Source: an uncultured Clostridia bacterium (GTDB lineage Bacteria; Bacillota; Clostridia; TANB77; CAG-508). From it: a stretch of DNA of 19,321 nt. The notes under the pieces are model-generated. The model had not been told where the DNA came from. It was given only the letters and a program-made list of their open reading frames with translations, and searched no databases. The translations under genes and the position numbers were made by a program. Numbering within the stretch: position 1 is the stretch's first letter; every line of letters begins with the position of its first letter. Positions 8,561 to 15,646 of this stretch are shown one piece after another. Location: assembly GCA_934167435.1 (NCBI GenBank), contig CAKPKZ010000016.1, positions 1-19,321 of the forward strand, given 5' to 3'.

Positions 8561-8733
8561 TATTCATATTCCTTTCCATTTGGTAAAATAAAAACAACTT
8601 TTTTATTTTTGTAAGTTGTCTCTTTTAAATTTTCCAGATATTTTTTAGTATGAAACTCTATTAATTTTATTTTTGTCACTGCCGATACTTCTTTTATTGT
8701 TTCTAGTTTCGTAGTTTCAATTTCCTTATTCAT
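8560..8733 (-). CDS. Small hypothetical protein between portal and protease (57 aa)
   Basis: A 57-residue open frame: MNKEIETTKLETIKEVS at the start, KVVFILPNGKEYE at the end. Its ATG overlaps the last codons of portal, and its TAA overlaps the protease ATG (TAATG), so it fills the gap exactly and is almost certainly translated. SD-like GAGGAAAATA lies in the portal end. It is rich in Lys/Glu/Thr with one predicted helix and a C-terminal beta strand. I do not recognise a family. Confidence 0.75.
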   Translation of the reverse strand: MNKEIETTKLETIKEVSAVTKIKLIEFHTKKYLENLKETTYKNKKVVFILPNGKEYE

Positions 8734-9886
8734 TATTTTCCTCCTTATCTAAGTTTTTTACTTCTGTATATTCTTTTCTAATATATCTTTTATCTCCATC
8801 TTCAACCGGTGGCAAATTAAAAATCGCTAAACCTTGATTAACTGTAATTAGTCCTCTGTCAGTCATCTGCGTAACAAAATTTAGTTTTGTATTATTACTT
8901 GCAAATTGAAGCCTTGAAGATTCAAAAATTACACCATAACCCTTTTCTATATCTTTATTATCCATTAGCATATTGGTTAATACTTGTCCTAACTGCAAAG
9001 CCAAAGGCTCTATATTTCCCTCATAAAAATTGTTCCATTGATCTTCTGAGGCCTTATTTTGTATTATTTCCTCTGAAATATGAAAATAATCAAAAACATT
9101 GTTTTTTATATGGTTCACTTGATCTGAATCAATAATAAAAGGTTTACTTGTAATCTCTTTTACTTCAGCATATTTATTATCAAATATCATAATTCCACCA
9201 TTGTTATCCGTACCTAAATTTGCTTCGGTTAAAACTTTTCTCTCTTGTTTTAAATGTTCTGGCAAAATCGTGTTTGTAAGTCTTGCCAAAAACCTAATTG
9301 AAGCAGCATTTTTTATTCCTTCTTGAATGCCAACATTTTGTGTTTGCAATAAATCCATTGTAGGCTTTAATGGCGCATTTGAATCTCCAATATATTCCTT
9401 TGTATAAAAATTTAATCTTAAATGTCCTACACGCTCATACTCAATTACAAACGTTTCGTTTCCTATTTTATATTTTAAATAATCAATTCCATCTACATCA
9501 ATTATACTGGAGCCTTGCCCCCTTACAGGGTATAATCCGACTATTTCTGTTGCGGTATTATCAGAATAAATTGGAACTATAAAAGCATTATTCTCGCATA
9601 ATAAAGTAATGAATAGTTTTGATAAAAATTGTTGGGTCGTCATTAAATAATTTGGTTTTGTAGCAAGCAATTTTGATAGTTTTTTATGTTTGTAATTTCC
9701 ATGAATAACAGGATTTAATTTACTGCAATGAGTAGCAATAGAACTTATTGCACTCCTTGTTAATTCCATTTCATAAATACCGCCAGCAAAACTAGAAAAT
9801 GCTGGAGTATAATTGTTAATTACTTTAAAAGCATTTGTTAAATACTTTATCTGGTTTTTTTCTTTTATTTTATTAAATATTCCCAT
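8726..9886 (-). CDS. Portal protein (HK97-type, Phage_portal family)
   Basis: A 386-residue protein starting MGIFNKIKEKN, the common portal N-terminus. The frame is open 21 codons further upstream, but the ATG at 9886 has a proper SD (GGAGG in ATGGAGGTATAAAT), and the upstream part would overlap the terminase end, so I used the shorter form. Recognisable segments: SAISSIATHCSKLNPVIHG, KLLATKPNYLMTTQQFLSKL, NNAFIVPIYSD, VGLYPV and, towards the C-terminus, DYFHISEEIIQNK and NNFYEGNIEPLALQLGQVL, all standard for PF04860 portals. It forms the dodecameric ring through which DNA enters and leaves the head. Confidence 0.95.
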   Translation of the reverse strand: MGIFNKIKEKNQIKYLTNAFKVINNYTPAFSSFAGGIYEMELTRSAISSIATHCSKLNPVIHGNYKHKKLSKLLATKPNYLMTTQQFLSKLFITLLCENNAFIVPIYSDNTATEIVGLYPVRGQGSSIIDVDGIDYLKYKIGNETFVIEYERVGHLRLNFYTKEYIGDSNAPLKPTMDLLQTQNVGIQEGIKNAASIRFLARLTNTILPEHLKQERKVLTEANLGTDNNGGIMIFDNKYAEVKEITSKPFIIDSDQVNHIKNNVFDYFHISEEIIQNKASEDQWNNFYEGNIEPLALQLGQVLTNMLMDNKDIEKGYGVIFESSRLQFASNNTKLNFVTQMTDRGLITVNQGLAIFNLPPVEDGDKRYIRKEYTEVKNLDKEENNE

Positions 9887-9891
9887 TATAT

Positions 9892-11538
9892 TTATACCTC
9901 CATATTTGTCATTGTAATATAATCTTCGTAATGATTCTGCAGTACACAAAAAGCATCAATTAAAGCCACTGTACCATCTATTCTTTGTTTAGGATTTTTC
10001 CCTTTTATAGGTCTAATATTATCATTTTTATCTATTTCTACTTGTGTATTTGTTAAACACCATTTTAGAATTGGATTATTGTTATAATTGATATTTTTAG
10101 AACTTAATTCACAGGCTAATTTTTTCATCGGATTACTCATAGTTTTGGCTCCTTGCCTAACTTCTTCCATTACAAAAGAATTGTTTTTCATTTCTTCAAC
10201 CCACAAGTTTGCACCCCATGGATCATAGCCACACCATAAAGTATAAATCTCGTATTTGTCCCTTAGTTCCTTAAACCATTCTGTTACATCACTTTCTAAT
10301 ACTTTATTACCATTACAAAATCTTACATATCCTTGTTCTTTCCAAATCTTGTATGGAACTTTGTCTTCCCTTTCTTTTTGTTCTGCAACATCTTCTGGAA
10401 TAAAATACATTTGATTGCAATACCACTTTTTGTGATATCGATATATTACAGTTGCACATGTTAAATCCCATACACTTGATAAATCAACACCTCCAATTGC
10501 ATATATCTTTTTATGTTCTTTAATATCATAAATTTCGGTATTGTTGATATTCTCAAATGTCAACCAACTTCCTGTTCCTGTTTCTCTTATATTAAAATCT
10601 TTAGTTAACAAAGTAGGAAGAAATTTTGCGTCATTTTTTCCTTTTGCCACATATTCTTCTAAAGTTTTTAAACTTTTTATTGTTCCTAAACCAGGATTGG
10701 CTTTTTGCCAACATTTAGGATCACTCCATTCTTTTCTCTCATCGAGTTCATAAATGAAACTTAAAAATCTCTCATCATTTATCATTCCATTTAAAACATT
10801 AGATGAATAATCATAAATATCATCATATATATTTTCGCGAACAAAACCAGCAGTTGTGATCATTAATAAAATTGGTTGTTGTCTTGATGACATAGATTGC
10901 TTTGTAACATCATATATATTACGATCCTTAATTGAATGAAGCTCATCTATTATTCCACAATGCATATTTAAACCATCCAAAGTATTACTATCACTTGCAA
11001 GTGGTTCAAAATAAGAAAATGTTTTCGGAAAATATAAATCGCTTTTTCGTTTTTTTATATGATTACTTAAAACAGAGCTTTGAGATACCATATGTACAGC
11101 TTCATTAAAAACAATCTTTGCTTGATCTTTCTTTGAAGCAATACAACATATTTGAGCTCCACCTTCTTTATCTCCAAACAACATATAAAGTGCAATTGCA
11201 CTTAATAATGTTGATTTGCCATTTTTACGAGCAACAATTATTAACACTTCTTTGTACTTTCTCAAACCTTCACTATCAACAAAACCAAAAATCGCTTGAA
11301 TAATTGCTTTTTGCCATAGATCAAGAACAATATTTTTACCAGCCCATTGTCCTTTTGAATGCTTACAAAATCTTTCAATAAATTCAATTGGTCTATTCGC
11401 CTTTTGTAAATCAAAATGATATTCTCCAGGATTGTTAATATCATAAATCAATTTTTCATACTGCATTATTATTTTTTTTGAAACAATCACTTTTTTTGAT
11501 TTTATCAAATTATAATAGGCTAAAATATAATTAATCAT
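9892..11538 (-). CDS. Terminase large subunit (Terminase_1 / HK97-like)
   Basis: A 548-residue packaging motor. ATPase domain: ARKNGKST at residues 103-110 (the deviant Walker A of this family), Walker B CGIIDEL at 194-200 with the D-E pair, coupling motif TTAGF at 228-232. Nuclease domain: acidic residues in IGGVDLSSVWDL (D352), CGYDPWGAN (D439) and RIDGTVALIDAF (D521, D528), the metal-binding set of the RNase H-like fold. The start ATG overlaps the small-subunit stop (ATGA); it has no clear SD, consistent with coupling. A later in-frame start at M25 is possible, since the first 24 residues are basic and unlike the family. Confidence 0.96.
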   Translation of the reverse strand: MINYILAYYNLIKSKKVIVSKKIIMQYEKLIYDINNPGEYHFDLQKANRPIEFIERFCKHSKGQWAGKNIVLDLWQKAIIQAIFGFVDSEGLRKYKEVLIIVARKNGKSTLLSAIALYMLFGDKEGGAQICCIASKKDQAKIVFNEAVHMVSQSSVLSNHIKKRKSDLYFPKTFSYFEPLASDSNTLDGLNMHCGIIDELHSIKDRNIYDVTKQSMSSRQQPILLMITTAGFVRENIYDDIYDYSSNVLNGMINDERFLSFIYELDERKEWSDPKCWQKANPGLGTIKSLKTLEEYVAKGKNDAKFLPTLLTKDFNIRETGTGSWLTFENINNTEIYDIKEHKKIYAIGGVDLSSVWDLTCATVIYRYHKKWYCNQMYFIPEDVAEQKEREDKVPYKIWKEQGYVRFCNGNKVLESDVTEWFKELRDKYEIYTLWCGYDPWGANLWVEEMKNNSFVMEEVRQGAKTMSNPMKKLACELSSKNINYNNNPILKWCLTNTQVEIDKNDNIRPIKGKNPKQRIDGTVALIDAFCVLQNHYEDYITMTNMEV

Positions 11539-11909
11539 TTGTCTAAAAAATCATCTAATTCATCTTTTTTTGGCGGACCATTTAAATTATTATTACTATC
11601 TTTAATTAAATCATCTAATTGTTTTATAACAGCTTGGTACGATTTTATTGTATCTCTATAATCTTTTAATAACGGATTTGTTTTTGTAAATGTTTGGGAA
11701 GCATTAATTGTTGTAATTGTAAAGGAGTCAATTTTAATTAACTCTTCTTCCATATCTTGAGCCATAACCAATAAAAAAGAAGCCCTATAAATGAGTTCCT
11801 GAATTTTATTAAGATTTTCTTTATTTGAATTTTTATACAATCTTCTGATTTTTAACATTTCTTTTTTTATTCTTTTTTGCTTTTCTTCTTTTTTATTTAT
11901 TATTTCCAT
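11535..11909 (-). CDS. Terminase small subunit (P27-like)
   Basis: A 124-residue protein just upstream of the large subunit. It is highly charged and helical. The middle holds TTINASQTFTKTNPLLKDYRDTIKSYQAVIKQL, matching the pattern of P27-family small terminases (an S-Q-x-x-x-K-x-N-P segment, then a long amphipathic helix). It would bind the cos/pac region and load the large subunit. An SD (AAGGAAGTG) precedes the ATG. The gene lies directly next to the candidate cos region, as in cos-type phages of Bacillota. Confidence 0.8.
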   Translation of the reverse strand: MEIINKKEEKQKRIKKEMLKIRRLYKNSNKENLNKIQELIYRASFLLVMAQDMEEELIKIDSFTITTINASQTFTKTNPLLKDYRDTIKSYQAVIKQLDDLIKDSNNNLNGPPKKDELDDFLDK

Positions 11910-11914
11910 TTTTT

Positions 11915-12004
11915 CACTTCCTTTTTTACCCCCCTCACACGATTATTTTTATTTTGAGGTCAACGAAGGTTTCGAGTGTGGTTTATTATATATAAGCTAC
12001 ATTA
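11915..12004 (-). other. Non-coding region between orf66 and terminase; candidate cos site
   Basis: About 95 bases without a gene, and much less AT-rich than its surroundings. It holds CCCCCC (11928-11933 region) and GGGGGG (about 12012-12017) runs facing each other, with CACAC and GTGTG arms around a core containing GAGGTCAACGAAGGTTTCGAG-like sequence. In cos phages with an HNH gene, the cohesive end site lies between HNH and the terminase genes. Assignment is by position and composition only; the exact nicking points are unknown. Confidence 0.45.
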
Positions 12005-12205
12005 TTAAATAGGGGGGATTATATTTGTGTTAATTATTTCTATAGCATTTATATTTAAACAATTTATTATAAATGTTGTTCTATATATTGTTTCTATCAA
12101 TACTAGATTACCATCTTCCATTTGAGAAAGTATATCTTCCATTTTAATACTAGCTGATGTTGTTATATCTATTGTATCTTTGTTTGTATAAATTCTAAGA
12201 GTCAT
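12005..12205 (-). CDS. Hypothetical 66-aa protein between HNH and terminase
   Basis: A 66-residue protein, MTLRIYTNKDTIDITTSASI at the start and INAIEIINTNIIPPI at the end, predicted mostly beta strand. The SD GAGGTGA lies inside the end of the HNH gene, and the ATG overlaps it by 11 bases. Short beta-rich proteins with an N-terminal R-I-Y-T segment are common at this place in Bacillota phages, but I know no function. It could be a cos-associated or accessory packaging protein; that is a guess from position. Confidence 0.65.
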   Translation of the reverse strand: MTLRIYTNKDTIDITTSASIKMEDILSQMEDGNLVLIETIYRTTFIINCLNINAIEIINTNIIPPI

Positions 12206-12500
12206 TTTTATTCACCTCAATTATTTCTCCGTTTGGAGAAAAAGTAATTCCATCAATTGTAGCTTTTGCTTTTTCTTCAATTAGTTCGTGACAACTTCGA
12301 CACAAAAGCATTAAATTATTCCAACTAAGAGTTATATTTGGATCATTAATATTTTGTGGATTCAAAGGAATAATGTGATGTACTTCTTCTCCAGGCTTAG
12401 AACATAATTCACACATACCAAATTTTGAAGTTTTATATGCTTTCGATGTTTTTTTCCATGCTCCACTATTATAAAATTTTCTTGAAAAATCCTTTGACAT
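12195..12500 (-). CDS. HNH endonuclease, packaging-associated
   Basis: A 101-residue HNH nuclease, first gene of the late operon. The zinc ligands are C30-x2-C33 (CELC) and C67-x2-C70 (CRSC). The catalytic core is VHHIIPL (H41, H42), WNNLMLLC (N61/N62) and CHE (H71), a full bba-metal arrangement. N-terminal RKFYNSGAWKKTSKAY is typical of the phage group in which HNH works with terminase for cos cleavage (HK97 gp74-like). The SD is TAGGAGAAAAT. All key residues are present, so it should be active. Confidence 0.93.
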   Translation of the reverse strand: MSKDFSRKFYNSGAWKKTSKAYKTSKFGMCELCSKPGEEVHHIIPLNPQNINDPNITLSWNNLMLLCRSCHELIEEKAKATIDGITFSPNGEIIEVNKNDS

Positions 12501-12519
12501 ATTTTCTCCTACAAATTAA

Positions 12520-12552
12520 AAAAAGTCATTAATTTTTTGTTAATAACTTTTT
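12520..12552 (-). terminator. Hairpin with T-run just downstream of the late promoter
   Basis: On the minus strand AAAAAGTTATTAA pairs with TTAATGACTTTTT (13 bp, one G-U) around a CAAAAAA loop, and the T-run continues to seven Ts. It can end early-operon transcripts, but it also lies about 13 bases after the predicted late start site. The stem is almost all A-T, so strength is uncertain. The other strand also has a T-run, so it could be bidirectional. Confidence 0.55.
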
Positions 12553-12571
12553 ATGATTTTTTAACAATTAC

Positions 12572-12604
12572 ATTATACCATATTACATGTGTGAATTATG
12601 TGAA
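12572..12604 (-). promoter_or_regulatory. Probable late promoter with extended -10
   Basis: On the minus strand TGGTATAAT (-10 at 12577-12572) is a perfect extended -10. There is no good -35 hexamer at 16-18 bases. Two TTCACA copies 9 bp apart (12604-12599 and 12595-12590) occupy the -35 region. This is what an activator-dependent promoter looks like, and the ArpU/RinA-type regulator encoded upstream is the obvious candidate activator. It lies between the last early gene and HNH. Predicted start about 12565. Confidence 0.65.
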
Positions 12605-12610
12605 ATTTTA

Positions 12611-12706
12611 TTATTTAGATTTTTTTACTATTGATTTAGATATTAAATCAAGTCCTGCATATATAATAATACTACTAAAAATTATACAAATTCCAAGTCC
12701 TAACAT
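12611..12706 (-). CDS. Very small membrane protein (31 aa)
   Basis: A 31-residue frame, MLGLGICIIFSSIIIYAGLD then LISKSIVKKSK, with an excellent SD (AAAGGAGGTTTAAAGT). One predicted membrane helix spans residues 2-23, followed by a Lys-rich tail (K24, K28, K29, K31). It is the last gene of the early operon, four bases after the end of the 64-residue gene. Function unknown. Tiny hydrophobic proteins with basic tails are common in phage early regions, and also among type I toxins; nothing antisense to it was seen locally. Confidence 0.75.
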   Translation of the reverse strand: MLGLGICIIFSSIIIYAGLDLISKSIVKKSK

Positions 12707-12709
12707 ACT

Positions 12710-12904
12710 TTAAACCTCCTTTTCTAAAAGCTTTATTCTGTTTATTAATATATCATAATAATTGTTTTGTTGTTTTATATCCTCTAATATTTCCATTATA
12801 AACTTTTTATCTGCTTCTTTCATATAACTATTAGTAATTATTTTTGCAACAAACTCTAAATCACAATCACTAATAACTACACGCTTAAAATTTTTATAAT
12901 CCAT
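12710..12904 (-). CDS. Hypothetical 64-aa helical protein
   Basis: A 64-residue protein, MDYKNFKRVVISDCDLEFVA at the start and INRIKLLEKEV at the end, preceded by a very good SD (TAGGAGGAGTTAAA). Predicted all-helical and acidic/basic mixed, with no membrane segment. It is in the string of small early genes after the late regulator. I do not recognise it. Confidence 0.7.
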   Translation of the reverse strand: MDYKNFKRVVISDCDLEFVAKIITNSYMKEADKKFIMEILEDIKQQNNYYDILINRIKLLEKEV

Positions 12905-12915
12905 TTTAACTCCTC

Positions 12916-13032
12916 CTAATCAAAATAATCATCAACATCATTTACAAAATCATTTTTATCTTTATCATTAAAATATAATGTTACTTCTTTTATATATTTT
13001 TTATTGTTATAATCAATTATTTTCCTATTCAT
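12916..13032 (-). CDS. Small hypothetical protein (38 aa), translationally coupled
   Basis: A 38-residue frame, MNRKIIDYNNKKYIKEVTLY at the start and ending in DFVNDVDDYFD. Its start overlaps the stop of the upstream gene as ATGA, an SD (AGGAGAAGATAGAG) lies before it, and its TAG overlaps the SD of the next gene. N-terminal half basic, C-terminal half very acidic. No family recognised. The tight packing makes it likely real. Confidence 0.7.
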   Translation of the reverse strand: MNRKIIDYNNKKYIKEVTLYFNDKDKNDFVNDVDDYFD

Positions 13033-13364
13033 TCTCTATCTTCTCCTATTATTTCTTTATATTTTTGTAAAATTTCTTGATAATAATATTGTTGTCCACC
13101 TCCTGCTTTACCATCTACAATTATTTTTTCTAAATACTTTATAAAGCCTTTTTGTTTGATTGACAGAATACAATAATTAAACATAACTTGTTCTATATTT
13201 ACGAAACCACATTTTTCTATAAATTTATTTATTTCTTCAAGTTGTTCCTTTAATTCTTTATTTTTTCTTTCTTTTTGCATTAATAATTTTATAAATTGAG
13301 TTCTACCACAATCTTTTGTTTTTTCATAAAGTTCATCAAATAATAGTTCTTCATTATCTAACAC
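13029..13364 (-). CDS. Hypothetical 111-aa protein, GTG start
   Basis: A 111-residue protein starting with GTG (LDNEELLFDELYEKTKD follows). The SD (GAGGAG) is formed by the last codons of the gene before it. Residues 20-50 look like a coiled coil (LLMQKERKNKELKEQLEEI). Residues 85-100 hold GKAGGGQQYYYQEILQKYKEIIG, a segment seen in small proteins of phages and mobile elements in Bacillota, of unknown role. Its TGA overlaps the next start. Confidence 0.7.
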   Translation of the reverse strand: MLDNEELLFDELYEKTKDCGRTQFIKLLMQKERKNKELKEQLEEINKFIEKCGFVNIEQVMFNYCILSIKQKGFIKYLEKIIVDGKAGGGQQYYYQEILQKYKEIIGEDRE

Positions 13365-13371
13365 TTACTCA

Positions 13372-13680
13372 TCACTCCTCTGGCATTTGATATGGATAAC
13401 TTAATCCTTTTATCTTTTTTTCCATTAATGCAATTTTACATGCAATTAAACTATTTGTATCTTTTGCTATATTTATAGTATTAATTAGCATTATTCTTTC
13501 TTCTATTTCATCTAAAATTTCTAATGCTCTTTCTTTTGTTTTGTATGTTCCTAATTCAATTTTACTATCATTATCATAACTACATATTCTTTCATTGCCA
13601 TAATTAGCATCAAGAAATATATTATCTACTTTTTGCAATATTCTTTTATCTTGACTTCTAATCCATAAATTCATTTTCAT
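13372..13680 (-). CDS. Conserved phage protein of unknown function (102 aa)
   Basis: A 102-residue protein starting MKMNLWIRSQDKRILQKVD and containing ELGTYKTKERALEILDEIEE. Proteins with the LWIRSQD...LG.Y.T.ERALEILDEI layout are frequent in early regions of Bacillota phages; I know no function. It is predicted alpha/beta, with strands at 3-8, 18-24, 33-48 and a long helix at 50-72. It overlaps the end of the upstream gene by 23 bases and shares coupling with it. Confidence 0.75.
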   Translation of the reverse strand: MKMNLWIRSQDKRILQKVDNIFLDANYGNERICSYDNDSKIELGTYKTKERALEILDEIEERIMLINTINIAKDTNSLIACKIALMEKKIKGLSYPYQMPEE

Positions 13681-13864
13681 TCACTTCCTTTTCTATTTCT
13701 TCAATATAATTTAATATATCTTCAACATATAATTTTTCATAACCATTAAGATCTTTAAGTTGAAAATATGCTTTTAGTTTGTAAAAATTAGATTTTAATT
13801 GTTTATTTTCTTGTTCTAGTTGTTTAATATACTCATCCGTTACTTCTATATATCGCATCATCAT
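13658..13864 (-). CDS. Small coiled-coil protein (68 aa)
   Basis: A 68-residue acidic protein beginning with three Met codons (MMMRYIEVTDEYIKQLEQE). Residues 10-30 form a predicted coiled coil (QLEQENKQLKSNFYKL), and the rest is helical. An SD-like AAGGGGA lies 8 bases before the first ATG. It follows the late regulator with a 4-base gap. No known family. Confidence 0.65.
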   Translation of the reverse strand: MMMRYIEVTDEYIKQLEQENKQLKSNFYKLKAYFQLKDLNGYEKLYVEDILNYIEEIEKEVNENEFMD

Positions 13865-13868
13865 ATTT

Positions 13869-14282
13869 TCAATCCCCTTTTAATTTTTCATTGTATTTTT
13901 TTAAGTATCTTTTTAACTTATAGTATGGACTTGTTCTATGCATATACAACACTTTTCCAATATCATTCCATGAATACTGTTTTAAAAACCTTAAATCAAT
14001 AATTAATTTTATTTCTTCATCATCTATTGACATTATAAAATCAATAATTTCATTTTCTTTTTTATACAAGTTATTTAATTGATCAACATATTTTCTTTTT
14101 AAAGAAATAACACTTAACATTAAATTTTCAACAGGATTTGTTTCCTTTGAAGAAAAAGTTTTTTCTGAATCAAATTTGCTTGAGCTTAATACTTGTGCGT
14201 TTAATTCTTCTAATTTTTCTTCATAAATTTTAATCTGATTTTTTATATTATTATAATTAGACAATTTTGTAATAGTTATCAT
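13869..14282 (-). CDS. ArpU/DUF1492-type late transcription regulator
   Basis: A 137-residue protein with an N-terminal coiled coil (residues 10-35 and 55-80, NIKNQIKIYEEKLEELNAQ) and a C-terminal sigma-70 region-4-like helix-turn-helix. The HTH reads IDDEEIKLIIDLRFLKQYSW, then NDIGKVLYMHRTSPYYKLKRYLKKY, with the family's L-R-x-x-x-x-x-S/W-x-x-I-G core. DUF1492, ArpU and RinA proteins activate late promoters in phages of Bacillota. Its ATG overlaps the replisome organizer stop (ATGA). Its place near the end of the early operon, before the late promoter, agrees. It is the likely activator of the promoter at 12572-12604. Confidence 0.8.
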   Translation of the reverse strand: MITITKLSNYNNIKNQIKIYEEKLEELNAQVLSSSKFDSEKTFSSKETNPVENLMLSVISLKRKYVDQLNNLYKKENEIIDFIMSIDDEEIKLIIDLRFLKQYSWNDIGKVLYMHRTSPYYKLKRYLKKYNEKLKGD

Positions 14283-15088
14283 TCTTTTTCCTCGTTTTCA
14301 TTCAACCAATCATAATCCGGAATATTTATCATTTCCTCTGAGTAATCACTCACTTTTGTTTTTATTTCATTATCTAATATTTGTTGAAGATTATTAAATC
14401 CATAAGATTTCCAGTTGTTTAAAATCCCATTTATGTAGTTAAAACTTTTTTTATTATTCATAACAGCAATTTTAATCGCATGTTTAACTATTTTTTCATC
14501 ATATAACGACAACCAAGAATTGATAGATTCATATTCAATTGGACTTAGCAGTCTTCCAAAATTAGACTCAACAAAATCATATATATTATCTTCTACAGTT
14601 GTTTTTGTTAAATTATTATTTATTATTTCTTCTTTTTTATTGTTTACTATGTTTTGTTTATTTTTCTCTTTATTGTCGTTACATTTTGTTACATCTGCGT
14701 TACATTGTAACGCTAATCTCTCCTTTTCCCTTAATCTATATTGTCTAACTCTTTCAGCAGATTCACTTTCTTTTCCTGTCATTTGTGCAACTTGAGTCAT
14801 ATATATTGTTCCATCGTCAAGCATTTCCATTAATCCTAAACTACTTAATATACTTGTTGCACTACGAACAATATCAATATTTGTATCTGTAACGCTAGCC
14901 AACATTTCCTCGTTATATGGAACTAAATCACTAAAACGTAGATGGCCTATTGTTTCAACAGACTCAAGCAAAAGTGATAAATAAAAAATAATATATTCTT
15001 TACCATTAGGCATATTCTTTATAACTTTTATTTGAGAGCTTTTTAAAAAATCTTTATCCAATTTTAACCAATATCTTTTCTTTTCCAT
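14279..15088 (-). CDS. Replisome organizer (phage_rep_org_N + DnaD-like)
   Basis: A 269-residue replication initiator. Residues 1-120 match the N-terminal winged-helix domain of phage replisome organizers (MEKKRYWLKLDKDFLKSSQI, YIIFYLSLLLESV, GHLRFSDLVPYNEEMLASVT, then ESAERVRQYRLREKE). A low-complexity Asn/Lys linker follows (about 125-165), then a DnaD/DnaB_2-type domain at 168-235 (YDFVESNFGRLLSPIEYESI, NYINGILNNWKSYG). Such proteins bind the phage origin and load the host DnaC/DnaI-DnaB helicase system. The linker-coding DNA carries repeated ATGTAAC boxes, apparently the origin itself. No helicase loader gene follows, so the DnaD domain probably does that job. Confidence 0.92.
   Translation of the reverse strand: MEKKRYWLKLDKDFLKSSQIKVIKNMPNGKEYIIFYLSLLLESVETIGHLRFSDLVPYNEEMLASVTDTNIDIVRSATSILSSLGLMEMLDDGTIYMTQVAQMTGKESESAERVRQYRLREKERLALQCNADVTKCNDNKEKNKQNIVNNKKEEIINNNLTKTTVEDNIYDFVESNFGRLLSPIEYESINSWLSLYDEKIVKHAIKIAVMNNKKSFNYINGILNNWKSYGFNNLQQILDNEIKTKVSDYSEEMINIPDYDWLNENEEKE
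14678..14713. other. Putative replication origin iterons within the replisome organizer gene
   Basis: Plus strand: GTTACAT at 14678-14684, 14688-14694 and 14699-14705 (10 and 11 bp apart, one helical turn). The third is part of the perfect palindrome GCGTTACATTGTAACGC (14697-14713). A fourth related copy, TGTAACGCTA, occurs at both 14707-14716 and 14889-14898. Origins inside the initiator gene are known in lambdoid and many Bacillota phages. Confidence 0.55.
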
Positions 15089-15093
15089 AATTC

Positions 15094-15315
15094 TTAATTC
15101 TCCTTTAAAATATAATTTTTAAATTTAATTTTCTCTCCAAAACGATTTTTACCTTTTAACCATTCTTCGTTAAAATTTAGCCCCTGATTTTTTAATTCAC
15201 AAATAATTCTACTCAAATTAAATATTCCAAACAGCCTAATACTCTCTTCTAAGTTTATTGATCCGAATATTTGTAAATGTTTTAAAACTCTATCTTTTTG
15301 AGTTATCCTTTTCAT
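15094..15315 (-). CDS. Winged-helix DNA-binding protein (HTH_55-like, 73 aa)
   Basis: A 73-residue protein, MKRITQKDRVLKHLQIFGSI at the start. The frame opens 13 codons earlier, but the ATG at 15315 has the SD (TTGGAGGATAAAAGA) and the family start, so I use it. The pattern T-Q-K-x-R-V-L-x-H-L-x-x-x-G-S-I, then S-R-I-I-C-E-L-K-N-Q-G, is that of the small winged-helix proteins (HTH_55) common next to phage replication genes. The wing would be the KGKNRFGEKIKFKNYIL region. Probably a DNA-binding accessory in replication or regulation. Confidence 0.75.
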   Translation of the reverse strand: MKRITQKDRVLKHLQIFGSINLEESIRLFGIFNLSRIICELKNQGLNFNEEWLKGKNRFGEKIKFKNYILKEN

Positions 15316-15646
15316 TCTTTTATCCTCCAATTTTATTTTTAGTAGCACCAACAATACTCAAAACTCGTGCTATAAGAATTTGGAAAATATTTATGAAAAA
15401 ACTAATAATTTTATATAGTCGTAATAGGGGTTAAACAGAGTATTTTTTAAGTTAAATTATTGTTTAGAAAACTTAACATAACTCCTAAAACTGACAAGTT
15501 TTTTCATTTTTCTTTATTTTTTACAAATTCCTTTATTTGTGCATGTTTAACAACTTTTTATTAATAGTTTTTTAAAAAAACTTACCTATCATTTGTATTT
15601 TCGTAAAATCATATGTTTAAGTTAATTATAAGCGTATTTTTTTAAA
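15316..15646. other. 331-bp non-coding stretch between second recombinase and replication genes
   Basis: No frame of useful length with an SD is seen on either strand. It holds several TGTT(T)AA[C/G] boxes: plus strand 15544-15551 (TGTTTAAC) and 15614-15621 (TGTTTAAG), minus strand 15436-15429 (TGTTTAAC) and 15480-15471 (TATGTTAAGT). There is a direct repeat TTTAAGTTAA (15446-15455, 15616-15625), an inverted pair TTAAGTT/AACTTAA (15447-15453, 15470-15476), and ACAAAT/ATTTGT arms (15523-15528, 15535-15540). No convincing promoter was found. It could be a recombination site for the adjacent recombinase, a second origin region or a long leader. Confidence 0.5.

Noticed and set aside
8726..9949. 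Longer portal start at 9949
   Set aside because: It would overlap the terminase end by 58 bases, lacks an SD, and the added residues are unlike portals; the ATG at 9886 has a proper SD.
15440..15490. Ten-codon frame after AGGAG in the 331-bp gap (minus strand)
   Set aside because: Too short, SD spacing of only about 3 bases, no similarity to anything known.
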